Assembly: GCA_947259985.1 (NCBI GenBank)
Contig: CAMYOJ010000033.1
Location: 1 to 64,000, forward strand
Length of the DNA stretch: 64,000 bases
Reading direction: 5' to 3'
Source: an uncultured Woeseiaceae bacterium
Lineage (GTDB): Bacteria; Pseudomonadota; Gammaproteobacteria; Steroidobacterales; Woeseiaceae
The notes under the pieces are model-generated. The model did no database searches, was not told the DNA's origin, and saw nothing but the letters and a program-made list of their open reading frames with translations. Below, in pieces: positions 52,271 to 63,097 of this stretch (position 1 is its first letter; every line of letters starts with the position of its first letter). The translations under genes were made by a program, and so were the position numbers.

Positions 52271-53769
52271 GTATGCCGGCCGAACATCTCAATACATTCC
52301 CGACCCTCGCCGAACTGTTGCGAGGTTTCGCGGATGCGCCGCCAATGCCGATCCACGGCATCGCCAGCGACAGTCGTCAACTCGGCGAAGGTTTCCTGTT
52401 TCTCGCCTGCCAGGGTGTTGGCAGTCACGGCCTCGACTACCTCGCCGAGGCAAAAGCTGCCGGTATCACTGCTGTGGCCTTCGATGCCTCGACGGCGTCG
52501 GCGCCGGACGGCGTTGGCGTGCCTGTTATTGCAGTCGAAGACCTTGCCGGGAAGCTGGGCGAAATCGCGAATCGATTTTACGGCCGGCCTTCGGAGCAGT
52601 TGCGAGTTGTCGGTGTTACGGGCACCAATGGCAAGACGACGGTCGCCTGGCTCATCGCGCAGTGCGCCGCGCTGCTTGGCGAGCGCTGCGGCTACCTGGG
52701 CACGCTCGGTTACGGTGTCGACGAGCTTTCCGGCAGCGAAGGCATGACAACGCCGGCCGCAGTCGAGTTGCATGGACGGCTCGCCGGGTTCGTCGAGCGT
52801 GATGCGGGCTACGCCGCGATAGAAGTTTCGTCGCACGCGCTGTCGCAGGGCCGAGTCGACGGCGTTCGCTTCGAGGCCGCGCTGTTTACGAACCTGACGC
52901 GCGACCACCTCGACTACCACCCGGACATGCAGGATTACTTCGAGAGCAAGGCGCGCCTGTTCCTCGACTGCGGTGCGCGCCACCGAATCGTCAACCTGGA
53001 CTCGGAGTGGGGCACGCAACTGGCCGCGCGCTGTGGCCAGGACGTTGTAACCGTGTCCACGAATTTCGACCGCGTGGCGAATGGCAGACCTTATGTGTTC
53101 GTTCGCTCCGTCGTTGCGAGCGAACACGGGTCCGACATTGCGTTCACGAGCAGCTGGGGTGATGGCCGATTTACATCGCCACTGCCCGGCGACTTCAACG
53201 TCGCCAACGCGATCATCGTGCTTGCCCTGATGCTCGAACTCGGCGTCAGTCCGGAGGCCGCATGCGACGTATTGACCCGGGTTTCGGCCCCGCCGGGCCG
53301 CATGCAACGCGTGGACGGGGGCGGCACTTCAGCGTTCGTCGACTATGCGCATACGCCGAACGCTATTGAGGTCGCCCTGCGTGCCTTGCGCGCGCACTGT
53401 CGTGGCAAGCTCTGGTGCGTGCTTGGTTGCGGTGGCGATCGCGACAAGGGCAAGCGCCCGGTGATGGGGCGCACCGCCGAACGCCTCGCCGATCGCATCG
53501 TGATCACCAGCGACAATCCGCGCAACGAGCCAGCCGCAAAGATCATCGACGAGATTGTCGACGGCCTCGCGCATCCGGAACGGGCGACAGTGATCGAGGA
53601 TCGTGCCGCGGCCATAGCCTGGGCCGTCGCCGAGGCTGCTGATGCGGATGTCGTGCTCATCGCGGGCAAAGGACATGAGACCTACCAGGAAATCGGCGCC
53701 GAACGGCGTCCGTTCTCGGACTACTCGATTGCCGAGGCAGTACTGGCCGCGCAAGGGGGCGAGCAATGA
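52267..53769 (+). CDS. murE: UDP-MurNAc-tripeptide synthetase (meso-diaminopimelate-adding)
   Basis: A 500-residue Mur ligase. GIASDSRQLGEGFLFLA is near residue 35, the ATP loop GVTGTNGKTTVAW near 115, EVSSHALSQGR near 190 and VDYAHTPNAIE near 358. The DNPRNEP motif (about residue 418) is the marker for meso-diaminopimelate rather than lysine, as expected for a Gram-negative wall. Overlaps ftsI and murF by 4 bases. Confidence 0.97.
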   Translation: MSMPAEHLNTFPTLAELLRGFADAPPMPIHGIASDSRQLGEGFLFLACQGVGSHGLDYLAEAKAAGITAVAFDASTASAPDGVGVPVIAVEDLAGKLGEIANRFYGRPSEQLRVVGVTGTNGKTTVAWLIAQCAALLGERCGYLGTLGYGVDELSGSEGMTTPAAVELHGRLAGFVERDAGYAAIEVSSHALSQGRVDGVRFEAALFTNLTRDHLDYHPDMQDYFESKARLFLDCGARHRIVNLDSEWGTQLAARCGQDVVTVSTNFDRVANGRPYVFVRSVVASEHGSDIAFTSSWGDGRFTSPLPGDFNVANAIIVLALMLELGVSPEAACDVLTRVSAPPGRMQRVDGGGTSAFVDYAHTPNAIEVALRALRAHCRGKLWCVLGCGGDRDKGKRPVMGRTAERLADRIVITSDNPRNEPAAKIIDEIVDGLAHPERATVIEDRAAAIAWAVAEAADADVVLIAGKGHETYQEIGAERRPFSDYSIAEAVLAAQGGEQ

Positions 53770-55127
53770 TTGTGACCCTGACCGCCGCTGCGGACAACAT
53801 GAACGGCGAATTGCACGGTGACAACGGCAACTTCGAAGGGGTCAGCATCGATACGCGAACCTTGCGTGGCGGCGAGTTGTTCTTCGCGTTGCAAGGCCCG
53901 AATTTCGACGGTAGCGACTACGTTGCCGTGGCGCGGCAAAACGGCGCAGCCGGTGCCGTCGTTCCAGGCCTCGTCGCCGACGACATCGCGCAGATAACTG
54001 TTGACGATACGCGGCAGGCCCTGGGCCGTTTCGCCGCTGCGTGGCGCGCCGGGCATGACGCCACCGTAATCGGTATTACGGGCAGCAACGGCAAAACGAC
54101 GCTCAAGGAACTGATCAAGGCATGCCTGCAGCAGCAGGCGCCAACGCTTGCGACGCAGGGCAACCTGAACAACGACATCGGGATGCCGTTAATGCTGACG
54201 CGCATTGCACAGGAGCATCGTTATGCCGTGCTTGAAATGGGCGCAAATCACGCGGGCGAAATTGCATACCTGACGTCTCTTGCGAAGCCCGATGTTGTCG
54301 TCATAACGAATGCCGCAGCGGCACACCTCGAGGGATTTGGTTCGATGGACGGGGTGGCCAGGGCGAAGGGCGAGATTCTGCAAGGCGATGATCGACCCTC
54401 GGTCGCCGTGTTGAACGCCGACGACGAGTACTTTGACTACTGGTCTTCCCTGGTCGTCGACATTCGCGCATTGAGTTTCGGGTTCGGTCAGGAAGCCGAT
54501 GTGCGTGCCGAGGACATCGACTCGGGTATCGAACATTCCCGATTTCGTCTGTGCCTGCCCGCGGAGAAAGTCGATATCAGGTTGCCGCTGGCAGGCGTTC
54601 ACAACGTACGCAATGCTTGTGCCGCGGCCGCCGTCGCGCATGCGCTCGGTGTCGAAGCAGAGGAGATCAAGGCGGCGCTGGAAGGTGTCAGTCCGGTGAG
54701 CGGCCGTTTGCAGCCCCTTCGTGGCAGCAACGGTTCGACGCTGTTCGACGACACGTACAACGCCAACCCGCTTTCGGTGATGGCGGCCGCGGAATTCCTG
54801 GCACAGCTTTCCGGCGAAAGCTGGCTTGTGCTCGGGGACATGAAGGAACTCGGAGATGACGCAGCAGCGATGCATCGCGAGGTTGGAGAAGCAGCAAGGC
54901 AGCGCGGTATCGACCGCCTGTACGGGCTCGGAGAGTTGTCCCGTAACACGGTCGAAGGGTTCGGCGAGCATGGCAGCTGGTTCGGCAGTATCGACGCACT
55001 CGTCGACGAACTGTCTGCCACGCTCACGGATTCTGTCAACCTGCTGGTCAAAGGTTCGCGTTCGATGCGCATGGAACGCGTCGTCGACGCACTGCGTGAA
55101 GTCGACGCGATGAGAAGAGAGGCCTGA
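53766..55127 (+). CDS. murF: UDP-MurNAc-tripeptide:D-alanyl-D-alanine ligase
   Basis: A 453-residue Mur ligase adding D-Ala-D-Ala. The N domain has [16 protein letters not shown], the ATP loop [14 protein letters not shown] is near residue 100, [10 protein letters not shown] near 157, and the C-terminal [10 protein letters not shown] near 330. Length and all three domains are complete. It receives D-Ala-D-Ala from Ddl, encoded downstream. Confidence 0.97.
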   Translation: MIVTLTAAADNMNGELHGDNGNFEGVSIDTRTLRGGELFFALQGPNFDGSDYVAVARQNGAAGAVVPGLVADDIAQITVDDTRQALGRFAAAWRAGHDATVIGITGSNGKTTLKELIKACLQQQAPTLATQGNLNNDIGMPLMLTRIAQEHRYAVLEMGANHAGEIAYLTSLAKPDVVVITNAAAAHLEGFGSMDGVARAKGEILQGDDRPSVAVLNADDEYFDYWSSLVVDIRALSFGFGQEADVRAEDIDSGIEHSRFRLCLPAEKVDIRLPLAGVHNVRNACAAAAVAHALGVEAEEIKAALEGVSPVSGRLQPLRGSNGSTLFDDTYNANPLSVMAAAEFLAQLSGESWLVLGDMKELGDDAAAMHREVGEAARQRGIDRLYGLGELSRNTVEGFGEHGSWFGSIDALVDELSATLTDSVNLLVKGSRSMRMERVVDALREVDAMRREA

Positions 55128-55129
55128 CG

Positions 55130-56212
55130 ATGCTGCTCTATCTCACCAACTACCTCGCGCAGTTCGAATCGGGTTTCAACGTCTTCAATTACCTGACGAT
55201 GCGGGCCATCCTGGGCGCCCTCACGGCTCTCGCTCTCTGCTTTATCATCGGCCCGCGCATGATCAGGAAGCTGAGTGTCAATCAGCTCGGGCAGCCCGTG
55301 CGCGAGGAAGGGCCGGAAACGCACCTGCTCAAGGCTGGCACGCCGACGATGGGCGGCGCGCTGATTCTCGCGGCCATTGCGGTCAGCACAGTCCTCTGGG
55401 CCGACCTTGAGAATATCTACGTCTGGATCGTGTTGTTCGTCACCTTGTCATTCGGCGTCATCGGCTATGTCGATGACTACAAGAAACTCATCTTGCAGGA
55501 CCCCGCCGGCATTTCGGCGAAGCAAAAGCTCTTCTGGCAGTCTAGTGCGGCACTTATCGCCGCCATTGCTCTGTACGTTACGGCAACCGACGAGGTGCAG
55601 ACCTCGTTGTTGATTCCGTATTTCAAGGATCTGGCCCTCCCCCTGGGTGTGTTTCAGGTTGTCGTAACGTACTTTTTTATTGTTGGCTTCAGTAACGCCG
55701 TGAACCTTACTGATGGCCTCGACGGCCTGGCGATTATGCCGACCGTTCTCGTCGGGGGTGCGCTCGGCATATTCGCGTACGTCACCGGCAACGTGAATTT
55801 CTCGGGTTACCTCGGCATACCTTATGTCCCGGGCACTGGTGAGATCCTGGTCTTCTGCACCGCCCTGGCGGGCGCCGGGCTCGGGTTCCTGTGGTTTAAC
55901 ACCTACCCGGCGCAGGTTTTTATGGGAGACATTGGCGCGTTGTCGCTGGGTGCAGCGCTCGGCACCGTCGCTGTCGTCGTCCGACAGGAGATTGTCCTGG
56001 CGATCATGGGCGGTGTGTTTGTCGTCGAAACGCTGTCGGTCATGATCCAGGTGGCGTCCTTCAAGCTGACCGGCAAACGTGTTTTTCGCATGGCGCCGCT
56101 GCACCATCACTTCGAACTCAAGGGCTGGGCCGAACCCAAAGTCATCGTTCGATTCTGGATCATCACGGTCATCCTCGTGCTGATCGGTCTTGCGAGTTTG
56201 AAAATCCGATGA
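55130..56212 (+). CDS. mraY: Phospho-N-acetylmuramoyl-pentapeptide transferase
   Basis: A 360-residue, ten-helix membrane enzyme that makes lipid [10 protein letters not shown] is near residue 70, GYVDDYKK (catalytic Asp pair) near 116, [13 protein letters not shown] near 188, [12 protein letters not shown] near 265 and the cytosolic [11 protein letters not shown] near 322. Two bases after murF and overlapping murD by 4. Confidence 0.97.
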   Translation: MLLYLTNYLAQFESGFNVFNYLTMRAILGALTALALCFIIGPRMIRKLSVNQLGQPVREEGPETHLLKAGTPTMGGALILAAIAVSTVLWADLENIYVWIVLFVTLSFGVIGYVDDYKKLILQDPAGISAKQKLFWQSSAALIAAIALYVTATDEVQTSLLIPYFKDLALPLGVFQVVVTYFFIVGFSNAVNLTDGLDGLAIMPTVLVGGALGIFAYVTGNVNFSGYLGIPYVPGTGEILVFCTALAGAGLGFLWFNTYPAQVFMGDIGALSLGAALGTVAVVVRQEIVLAIMGGVFVVETLSVMIQVASFKLTGKRVFRMAPLHHHFELKGWAEPKVIVRFWIITVILVLIGLASLKIR

Positions 56213-57477
56213 GTGCAGCGAGAGCGACAAGCCACAAGGACCTGGTCGTCGGCCTCGGCGCGACCGGCCTGTCGATCGCGCGCTACCTCAAGCGCTGGCC
56301 CGGTGCCGAGGTGCTGCCCGGCGATGCCAATTTACCGGGCGGTGTCGAGCGCATCATCGCGTCACCGGGCATTTCCGACAGCCATCCTCTGCTCGCGAAA
56401 GCGCGCAAGAAGAAGGTGGAGGTCGTCTCAGATATCGAAATATTCGCGCGCGAAGCCAAAGCGCCGTTCGTTGCTGTAACCGGATCCAACGGCAAGAGCA
56501 CGGTGACGACGCTGCTTTACTACATGTGCCTGGCCGACGGTCGTGAGGCGCTGGCCGGTGGCAATCTCGGCGAACCGGCACTCGACCTGCTGGATCAGCC
56601 CACGCCGGATGTCTACGTGCTGGAGCTCTCAAGCTTCCAGCTGCAAAGAACGCAGTCCTTGCCGGCCGAAGTCGCCGTACTGCTCAACGTGTCGCCCGAT
56701 CACCTCGACTGGCATACCGATGAAGCCGAGTATCGCGAATCCAAGTACCGCATATACCGGGAAGCGGAAGCCGCGGTAATTAACCGTGCCGACGAGGAAG
56801 CCGCGACACATACGGGTAATTGCAAGCGAGTCATCAGTTTCGGCGCGGATATCCCGGAGGACGAGCAGTACGGACTGCGCGAAGATGAGGGCAAGACTTA
56901 CCTGGCACGCGGAGAGACCTTGCTTCTCGCCACTGACGAGATGGCGATGTTTGGCGCCCACAACCAGCTCAACGCGCTCGCGGCACTCGCGGCCGGCGAC
57001 CTGCTCGGACTCAACCTGCCAGCCATGTTGCAGGTGCTTGCCGAATTCCCGGGGCTGCCCCACCGCATGCAATTCGCTGGCCGAATCGGCGGCGTCAACT
57101 ACATCAATGATTCGAAGGCGACCAACGTCGCCGCCGCCGTGGCGTCCGTGAAGTCGGTTGAAGGCATGCTGGTTCTGGTAGCCGGCGGCGAGGGCAAAGG
57201 TGGCGACTTCACGGAGTTGTCGGAGGCCGTCGACGGCAAACTGCGCGCTGCTGTCCTGATCGGTACCGATGCCGAGCAGATCGCGCGCTCTCTGGATACC
57301 GTGATGCCCGTGCATTTCGCGGAGAACATGTCTGCGGCTGTCGCGATGGCCGCCGATTGTGCCGAGCGCGGAGACACGGTGCTTCTGGCGCCCGCTTGCG
57401 CAAGCTTCGATCAATTCAGCAACTACATGGCACGCGGCGATGCCTTCTGTGAGGCCGTGGGGGCGTTAAGACGATGA
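56209..57477 (+). CDS. murD: UDP-MurNAc-L-alanine:D-glutamate ligase with an in-frame N-domain deletion
   Basis: A 422-residue MurD. The Rossmann start [17 protein letters not shown] jumps directly to [10 protein letters not shown] and ASPGIS. In other MurD proteins (E. coli 438) about 22 further residues lie between these points, including the D(T/S)R...PP segment that contacts the uracil of the substrate. The loss is about 66 bases near 56290-56299 and keeps the frame. The ATP loop [13 protein letters not shown] (about residue 95), ELSSFQLQ and [10 protein letters not shown] (about 302) are normal. The enzyme is essential, and with this gap substrate binding should fail. Confidence 0.9.
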   Translation: MSAARATSHKDLVVGLGATGLSIARYLKRWPGAEVLPGDANLPGGVERIIASPGISDSHPLLAKARKKKVEVVSDIEIFAREAKAPFVAVTGSNGKSTVTTLLYYMCLADGREALAGGNLGEPALDLLDQPTPDVYVLELSSFQLQRTQSLPAEVAVLLNVSPDHLDWHTDEAEYRESKYRIYREAEAAVINRADEEAATHTGNCKRVISFGADIPEDEQYGLREDEGKTYLARGETLLLATDEMAMFGAHNQLNALAALAAGDLLGLNLPAMLQVLAEFPGLPHRMQFAGRIGGVNYINDSKATNVAAAVASVKSVEGMLVLVAGGEGKGGDFTELSEAVDGKLRAAVLIGTDAEQIARSLDTVMPVHFAENMSAAVAMAADCAERGDTVLLAPACASFDQFSNYMARGDAFCEAVGALRR

Positions 57478-58661
57478 CGACGGGCAGTGTGACAATGCCT
57501 TTCCCGGCGCGCCTCAGAACCGAGCTGCAGATCGACCCGGTGTTGTTGTCGATAGCAATGACTCTGCTGCTGGGTGGCTTCGTCATCCTGGCTTCGGCGT
57601 CGATCTCGATTTCCGACAACGCGGCCGGCAATCCTTTCTATTACGTGCAGCGACAGCTGCTTGCCGCAACGATTGGTGCCGTCGCCGGCGGTATCTGCCT
57701 GTTCGTGCCGATGAACGTCTGGCGCAGCCTCGGCCCGCTGCTGCTTTTCACCGGGCTCGCGCTGCTCGTCCTCGTGCTCGTACCCGGGGTTGGTCATGAA
57801 GTTAATGGCAGCACGCGCTGGGTTCGCATTGGCATCATGAATCTGCAGGTGTCGGAACCGGCGCGCCTTTGTTTCCTGCTGTACCTGGCCGGCTACCTGG
57901 TGCGTCGCAACAAGTCCCTGCGTGAAGAATTCATGGGTTTCCTGCGGCCGATGCTTGTGCTCACGCTGGCCTGTGTACTGCTGCTCAAGGAACCGGATTT
58001 CGGCGCCGCGATCGTCCTGCTTGCGACAGCGCTCGTCATGTTGTTCGTTGGCGGTGCGCGCATCCGCGACTTCCTCGTGTTCTTTTCGACGGCCGTCATC
58101 GCGATGGCAGCCCTTGCAATAACATCGCCTTATCGCATGAAGCGCCTGACCGGGTTCCTCGACCCGTGGTCGGATCCTTACGACTCCGGCTTCCAGCTCA
58201 CGCAGTCGCTGATTGCCATCGGGCGCGGCGAATGGTTCGGGGTTGGCCTCGGCGACAGCGTGCAAAAACTCTTCTACCTTCCCGAGGCACACACGGACTT
58301 CGTGTTCGCTGTTTTTGCCGAGGAATTCGGGCTGGCCGGTTCGCTATTGCTGATCGGCCTGTTTCTCGCCCTGTTATGGCGCGTGTTCAGGCTGGGCATG
58401 CGCGCCGCCAGTGCCGAGCGCTTCTTCGAGGCCTATATCGCAATCGGTCTCGGAACCTGGCTGGGCCTGCAGGCATTTATCAACGTCGGCGTGAACATGG
58501 GCCTGCTGCCGACCAAGGGCCTGACGCTGCCGCTGATCAGCTACGGCCGCAGCAGCCTGATCATCACGATGATCTGCATTGGCCTGCTGCTACGAATTCA
58601 CCACGAACTCGCCGTCGACGCCAAACCCGTGAATCGCCGCAATCGAGGTCGCAAGTCATGA
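57474..58661 (+). CDS. ftsW: Septal peptidoglycan polymerase FtsW
   Basis: A 395-residue SEDS-family glycosyltransferase with ten membrane helices. GSTRWVRIGIMNLQVSEPARL is near residue 110 and KEPDFGAAIVL near 175. The catalytic-loop region DPWSDPYDSGFQLTQSLIAIGRG lies near 235 (quoted in part) and PTKGLTLPLISYGRSSLI near 345. It polymerises lipid II together with FtsI. Four-base overlaps on both sides. Confidence 0.97.
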   Translation: MTTGSVTMPFPARLRTELQIDPVLLSIAMTLLLGGFVILASASISISDNAAGNPFYYVQRQLLAATIGAVAGGICLFVPMNVWRSLGPLLLFTGLALLVLVLVPGVGHEVNGSTRWVRIGIMNLQVSEPARLCFLLYLAGYLVRRNKSLREEFMGFLRPMLVLTLACVLLLKEPDFGAAIVLLATALVMLFVGGARIRDFLVFFSTAVIAMAALAITSPYRMKRLTGFLDPWSDPYDSGFQLTQSLIAIGRGEWFGVGLGDSVQKLFYLPEAHTDFVFAVFAEEFGLAGSLLLIGLFLALLWRVFRLGMRAASAERFFEAYIAIGLGTWLGLQAFINVGVNMGLLPTKGLTLPLISYGRSSLIITMICIGLLLRIHHELAVDAKPVNRRNRGRKS

Positions 58662-59755
58662 ACGCGCGACTGCAAAGACCGATACTCGTCATGGCCGGTG
58701 GTACGGGCGGCCACGTGTACCCGGCGCTGGCTGTTGCGCGTGCACTGCAGGCCGAGTCTCGCGACGTCGTCTGGCTAGGCACTCACCGCGGCCTCGAGTC
58801 CCGCGTCGTACCGGCGGCCGGTATCGATATCGAATGGATCAGCGTAAAGGGCTTGCGTCGCAAGGGCTTCGTGGCCCTGCTGATCGCGCCGTTTCAAATT
58901 GGCTGGGCACTGTTGCAGTCGCTCGGCGTCATCCTGCGTCGTCGCCCCGCGGCCGTGCTCGGCATGGGTGGTTTCGTCAGTGGTCCCGGCGGCGTCGCTG
59001 CCTGGCTGACCCGGCGTCCACTCGTGATTCACGAGCAAAATGCCGCAGCGGGCATGACCAACCGTCTTCTGGCGCGTCTTGCCCGGGTTGTGCTGCAAGC
59101 CTTCCCGGGCAGTTTTAATTCTTCGGTCGACGCTGAAACCGTCGGCAACCCGGTGCGCGAGGATATCGCGGCAATACCGGCACCACGCACTCGCTACAGC
59201 GATCGCAGCGGGCCATTGCGGCTGCTGGTCCTTGGCGGTAGCCAGGGGGCCCTGGCCCTGAACCGCACCGTCCCGGCGGCGCTCGCGCAGATTGCGGCCG
59301 ACCTGCGTCCGATCGTTCGTCACCAGTGCGGCGAGCGCACGCTCGGTACTGCGAAGCAGGCTTACGCCGAGCACGGTGTTGACGTCGAACTGTCGCCGTT
59401 CATCGAAGACATGGCGGCTGCGTATGCCTGGGCGGACCTCGTCGTCTGTCGCGCCGGCGCGTTGACCGTTGCCGAACTTTGCGCGGCCGGTTTGCCCGCG
59501 CTGTTCGTGCCGTATCCGGCGGCCGTCGACGATCACCAGACAGCAAACGCTAGGCCGATGGCGGATGCCGGCGCTGCCCGGATTATCAAGGAAGCGGACC
59601 TCACACCGGCGCTGCTCGCAGGCCTGTTACGCGAGTGGCTGCAGTCGCGTGCCGAATTGCTGTTGCGCGCCGAAAAAGCGCGCTCGCTTGCGGCGCCAGA
59701 TTCGTTGCACCGTATTACCGAGCTATGCCTCGAACAGGCGGGAATCGCAGCATGA
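58658..59755 (+). CDS. murG: Lipid I N-acetylglucosaminyltransferase MurG
   Basis: A 365-residue GT-B transferase making lipid II. The start is ATG 58658 overlapping the ftsW stop; the open frame further upstream lies inside ftsW. The G-loops MAGGTGGHVYPAL (about residue 12) and LGMGGFVSGPGG (about 103) face the membrane substrate. LVLGGSQGALALN (about 188) and CRAGALTVAEL (about 265) bind UDP-GlcNAc. Confidence 0.97.
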   Translation: MNARLQRPILVMAGGTGGHVYPALAVARALQAESRDVVWLGTHRGLESRVVPAAGIDIEWISVKGLRRKGFVALLIAPFQIGWALLQSLGVILRRRPAAVLGMGGFVSGPGGVAAWLTRRPLVIHEQNAAAGMTNRLLARLARVVLQAFPGSFNSSVDAETVGNPVREDIAAIPAPRTRYSDRSGPLRLLVLGGSQGALALNRTVPAALAQIAADLRPIVRHQCGERTLGTAKQAYAEHGVDVELSPFIEDMAAAYAWADLVVCRAGALTVAELCAAGLPALFVPYPAAVDDHQTANARPMADAGAARIIKEADLTPALLAGLLREWLQSRAELLLRAEKARSLAAPDSLHRITELCLEQAGIAA

Positions 59756-61209
59756 TCAAGCGTATGCGCCGCATTCATACTGTTCATTTCGTCGGAATCG
59801 GCGGCTCCGGCATGTCGGGCATCGCCGAAGTGATGCTGAGTCTCGGCTACGCCGTGCAGGGCTCCGACCTGAATCGCAACAAACAGACAAAACGCCTCGA
59901 AAAACAGGGGGCGACCATATTCATCGGCCACGCTGCCGACAACATTCGCGACGCAGACGCCGTAGTGGTCTCCAGCGCGGTCGATGAAACCAATCCCGAA
60001 GTCGCGGCTGCTCGCGATCAGCTGATGCCTGTTGTGAGTCGTGCGGAAATGCTCGCGGAACTCATGCGCTTTCGCTATTCGATCGCGGTCGCCGGCACGC
60101 ACGGCAAGACCACGACGACGAGCCTGGTCGCGAGCGTCCTGGCCGAGGGCGGTCTCGACCCGACGTTCGTCATCGGCGGCCGCCTGAAGAGCGCCGACGC
60201 CAATGCCCGTCTTGGTCAGGGTGACTACCTCGTGGCCGAGGCCGACGAAAGCGACGCGTCATTCGTGCACCTCAAACCGATGCTGGCCGTCGTTACGAAC
60301 ATCGACGCTGACCACATGGCGACCTACGACGGTGATATCGAGAAGCTCAAAAACGGTTTCATCGAGTTCCTGCACAATTTGCCGTTCTACGGTTTGGCTG
60401 TCGTTTGCAACGACGATCCGGGCGTCAACGCGGTGCTCGGCGACATCGGTCGCTCGATAACGACATACGGCACGAATGAAAGCGCCGACATCCGTGCCGT
60501 GAACGTCGAGTTCAAGGAAAATATGACGGAGTTCGACGTCGTTCGGTCCAGCAAGGCCGAACAGGAACTGGGGGACACGCAAAGCGTGTACCAGCTGCTG
60601 CACGTAAAGCTGCGCCTGCCCGGCATGCACAACGTGCGCAATTCGCTTGCGGCGATTGCCGTGGCGGATGAGCTGCAGATAGGCGATAACGCCGTCGTCG
60701 CAGCGCTCGAGAAATTCGAAGGCATCGACAGGCGTTTCCAGAATCTCGGTGAAGTGAAAGCGGCGGCCGGCAGGGTGCTGGTTATCGATGACTACGGTCA
60801 TCACCCGACTGAAATCGAGGCAACGCTCGCCGCGGCGAAATCAGGCTATCCCGAGCGTCGCGTCGTGCTCGTGTTCCAGCCGCACCGCTATACGCGCACG
60901 CACGACCTGATGGACGACTTCGCGACCGTACTGTCGGCAGCCGACGTGCTGGTCCTGCTCGACGTCTATGCGGCAGGCGAGGAGCCCATTGCCGGTGCAG
61001 ACGGCCGTTCTATGGCACGCGCCGTACGGACTCGCGGAGCAGTGGAGCCCGTCTTCGTCGAGTCGCTCGACGACCTCAAGCCCGTGCTCGAGGATTTGCT
61101 GGCAGACGGCGATCTCGTGCTCACGATGGGCGCCGGGGACATCGGCGCCTACGCCGCCGGACTTCCGGCGCTGCTGTCCGTCGGGCCGTCCGTGAAGGTG
61201 CACTCATGA
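59752..61209 (+). CDS. murC: UDP-N-acetylmuramate:L-alanine ligase
   Basis: A 485-residue Mur ligase. The start is ATG 59752 (MIKRMRRIHTVHFVGIGGSGMSG). The ATP loop AGTHGKTTTTSLV is near residue 118, EADESDASF near 165, and DDYGHHPTEI and FQPHRYTRT near 345-380. Complete in all three domains. Overlaps murG and murB by 4 bases. Confidence 0.97.
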   Translation: MIKRMRRIHTVHFVGIGGSGMSGIAEVMLSLGYAVQGSDLNRNKQTKRLEKQGATIFIGHAADNIRDADAVVVSSAVDETNPEVAAARDQLMPVVSRAEMLAELMRFRYSIAVAGTHGKTTTTSLVASVLAEGGLDPTFVIGGRLKSADANARLGQGDYLVAEADESDASFVHLKPMLAVVTNIDADHMATYDGDIEKLKNGFIEFLHNLPFYGLAVVCNDDPGVNAVLGDIGRSITTYGTNESADIRAVNVEFKENMTEFDVVRSSKAEQELGDTQSVYQLLHVKLRLPGMHNVRNSLAAIAVADELQIGDNAVVAALEKFEGIDRRFQNLGEVKAAAGRVLVIDDYGHHPTEIEATLAAAKSGYPERRVVLVFQPHRYTRTHDLMDDFATVLSAADVLVLLDVYAAGEEPIAGADGRSMARAVRTRGAVEPVFVESLDDLKPVLEDLLADGDLVLTMGAGDIGAYAAGLPALLSVGPSVKVHS

Positions 61210-62105
61210 TGGCTGCCGCGACGGAACTCGAAGTGCGGGGAGAGCTGCGTAGCAACGAGCCGATGAGCCGCCACACGTCATGGCGTGTGGGTGGCCCGGC
61301 CGAGACGTTCTTCGTGCCCGACAGCATCGCTGATCTATCCGCTTTTCTTGCCGGCCTCGACGCCGATACGCCGATTTTCTGGCATGGCGTCGGCAGCAAC
61401 CTGCTCGTTCGCGACGGCGGGCTGCCAGGGGTGGTGATTTCGGCAACGAAGGTGCTCAGGAAGCTCGAGCGCAACAGCGACGATACCGTTACGGCTGGCG
61501 CCGGCGTTCCGTGCACGCAGCTTGCGCGACAGTGCGTTCGCTGGGGTCTCGGTCCGTCCGAGTTCTTCGCGGGTATACCCGGTACCGTGGGCGGTGCGCT
61601 GGCGATGAACGCCGGCGCACATGGCGGCGAAACCTGGGAGCGGGTTGCATCGGTCCATACTATCGACCGTGCCGGGCTGCTTCACGAGCGCTCTCCACAG
61701 GATTACACGGTCGGTTATCGCAGCGTGCGAGGGCCCGACAACGAGTGGTTCGTCGAAGCGACGTTCTACTTCGACCCCGATGTGACACCGAGCATGGACG
61801 CAATGAAGGACATGCTCGAACGACGCAAGACGACACAGCCCCTGGGCCTGCCCAGTTGTGGGTCCGTATTCCGCAATCCGCCCGGCGACTACTCGGCGCG
61901 CCTCATCGAAGCGGCTGGCCTCAAGGGGCACCGCATCGGCGGCGCCGAAGTCTCAACGAAGCATGCGAATTTCATCATCAATCGGGAGGATGCCACCGCC
62001 GGCGACATCGAAGCCCTGATTGAACACGTACGACTTACGGTGCTCGAAGTGCACGGCGTCAGTTTGCAGCACGAAGTTCGAATCGTCGGCGAGGCAACAG
62101 TATGA
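61206..62105 (+). CDS. murB: UDP-N-acetylenolpyruvoylglucosamine reductase
   Basis: A 299-residue FAD enzyme that reduces the MurA product. HTSWRVGGPAETF is near residue 23 and GVGSNLLVRDGG near 63. GIPGTVGGALAMNAGAHGGE (about 128) lines the FAD site. The proton donor Ser is in SCGSVFRNPPGDYSA (about 217), with AGLKGHRIGGAEVSTKHANFI (in part) typical of type II enzymes. The ATG at 61206 or the one immediately following may be used. Confidence 0.97.
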   Translation: MMAAATELEVRGELRSNEPMSRHTSWRVGGPAETFFVPDSIADLSAFLAGLDADTPIFWHGVGSNLLVRDGGLPGVVISATKVLRKLERNSDDTVTAGAGVPCTQLARQCVRWGLGPSEFFAGIPGTVGGALAMNAGAHGGETWERVASVHTIDRAGLLHERSPQDYTVGYRSVRGPDNEWFVEATFYFDPDVTPSMDAMKDMLERRKTTQPLGLPSCGSVFRNPPGDYSARLIEAAGLKGHRIGGAEVSTKHANFIINREDATAGDIEALIEHVRLTVLEVHGVSLQHEVRIVGEATV

Positions 62106-63097
62106 GCGGCGCAAATTTCGAACGACGCCACGTTGTAGCCGATGCCTCGGAATTCGGTCGCGTTGCCGTCATGCTGGGCGGCGACTCGAGCGAGCGCGAG
62201 GTATCTCTCGACACAGGCGCCGCGGTCCTCGAAGCGCTAACTGTGAAAGGCGTCGACGCTCATGCCTGGGATCCGGCCGAGAAAAGCATGGCGCAGTTCG
62301 CATCCGCCGGCTTCGACAGGGTGTGGATCGCGCTGCACGGCCCGGGCGGAGAGGACGGCGCCTTGCAGGGTGCGCTGCAGTGGCTGGATACACCGTACAC
62401 AGGCAGCGGTGTCATGGCGTCTGCGATCGCGATGGACAAGGTCCGTAGCAAGCATCTGTTCCGGGCTGCTGATATTCCGACACCGGACTACGCGGTTGTA
62501 CGTTGTCAGGCCGATGCGTCGGCGGCAGCCGAACGGCTCGGCTTCCCGCTGATCATCAAGCCGTCGGGGCAGGGATCGAGTGTCGGCATGTCGAAGATTT
62601 CCGAGCGTGCCGAGCTCGATGCGGCTGTCGATATGGCCTTGCAGTTTGGCGATACCGCATTGCTCGAGACCTGTATCACGGGCGACGAATTTACGGTTGC
62701 CGTATTGCAGGGCCGCACACTGCCGAGCATTCGTATCGTGACACCCCGTGTTTTCTATGATTACCGCGCCAAGTACGAATCGGATCGCACCGAGTACATA
62801 TGTCGCGGCACGGCGAGCGATGCTGAGGAGCAGCGTTACGCAGACCTTGCGATCGCGGCATTCGACGAACTCGGTTGTACCGGGTGGGGCCGCGTCGACT
62901 TTATGACGGGCGCTGACGGCCAGCCGCTCGTGCTCGAGGTCAACACGGTGCCGGGTATGACAAGCCACAGTCTTGTGCCAATGGCCGCGCGAGAGGCCGG
63001 TATCGATTTCAACCAGCTCTGCTGGCGCATTCTCGAAACGAGTTTCGACGCCAGCGTTGTCAGCGACTACGCGGAGGTTGCAGCCAATGGCACGTAA
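62102..63097 (+). CDS. ddl: D-alanine:D-alanine ligase
   Basis: A 331-residue ATP-grasp ligase. VMLGGDSSEREVSL is near residue 24, LHGPGGEDGALQG near 78, PLIIKPSGQGSSVGMSK near 150 and the metal-binding VLEVNTVPGMTSHSLVP near 280. It makes D-Ala-D-Ala for MurF. Overlaps murB by 4 bases; ftsQ begins 11 bases before its stop. Confidence 0.97.
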   Translation: MSGANFERRHVVADASEFGRVAVMLGGDSSEREVSLDTGAAVLEALTVKGVDAHAWDPAEKSMAQFASAGFDRVWIALHGPGGEDGALQGALQWLDTPYTGSGVMASAIAMDKVRSKHLFRAADIPTPDYAVVRCQADASAAAERLGFPLIIKPSGQGSSVGMSKISERAELDAAVDMALQFGDTALLETCITGDEFTVAVLQGRTLPSIRIVTPRVFYDYRAKYESDRTEYICRGTASDAEEQRYADLAIAAFDELGCTGWGRVDFMTGADGQPLVLEVNTVPGMTSHSLVPMAAREAGIDFNQLCWRILETSFDASVVSDYAEVAANGT

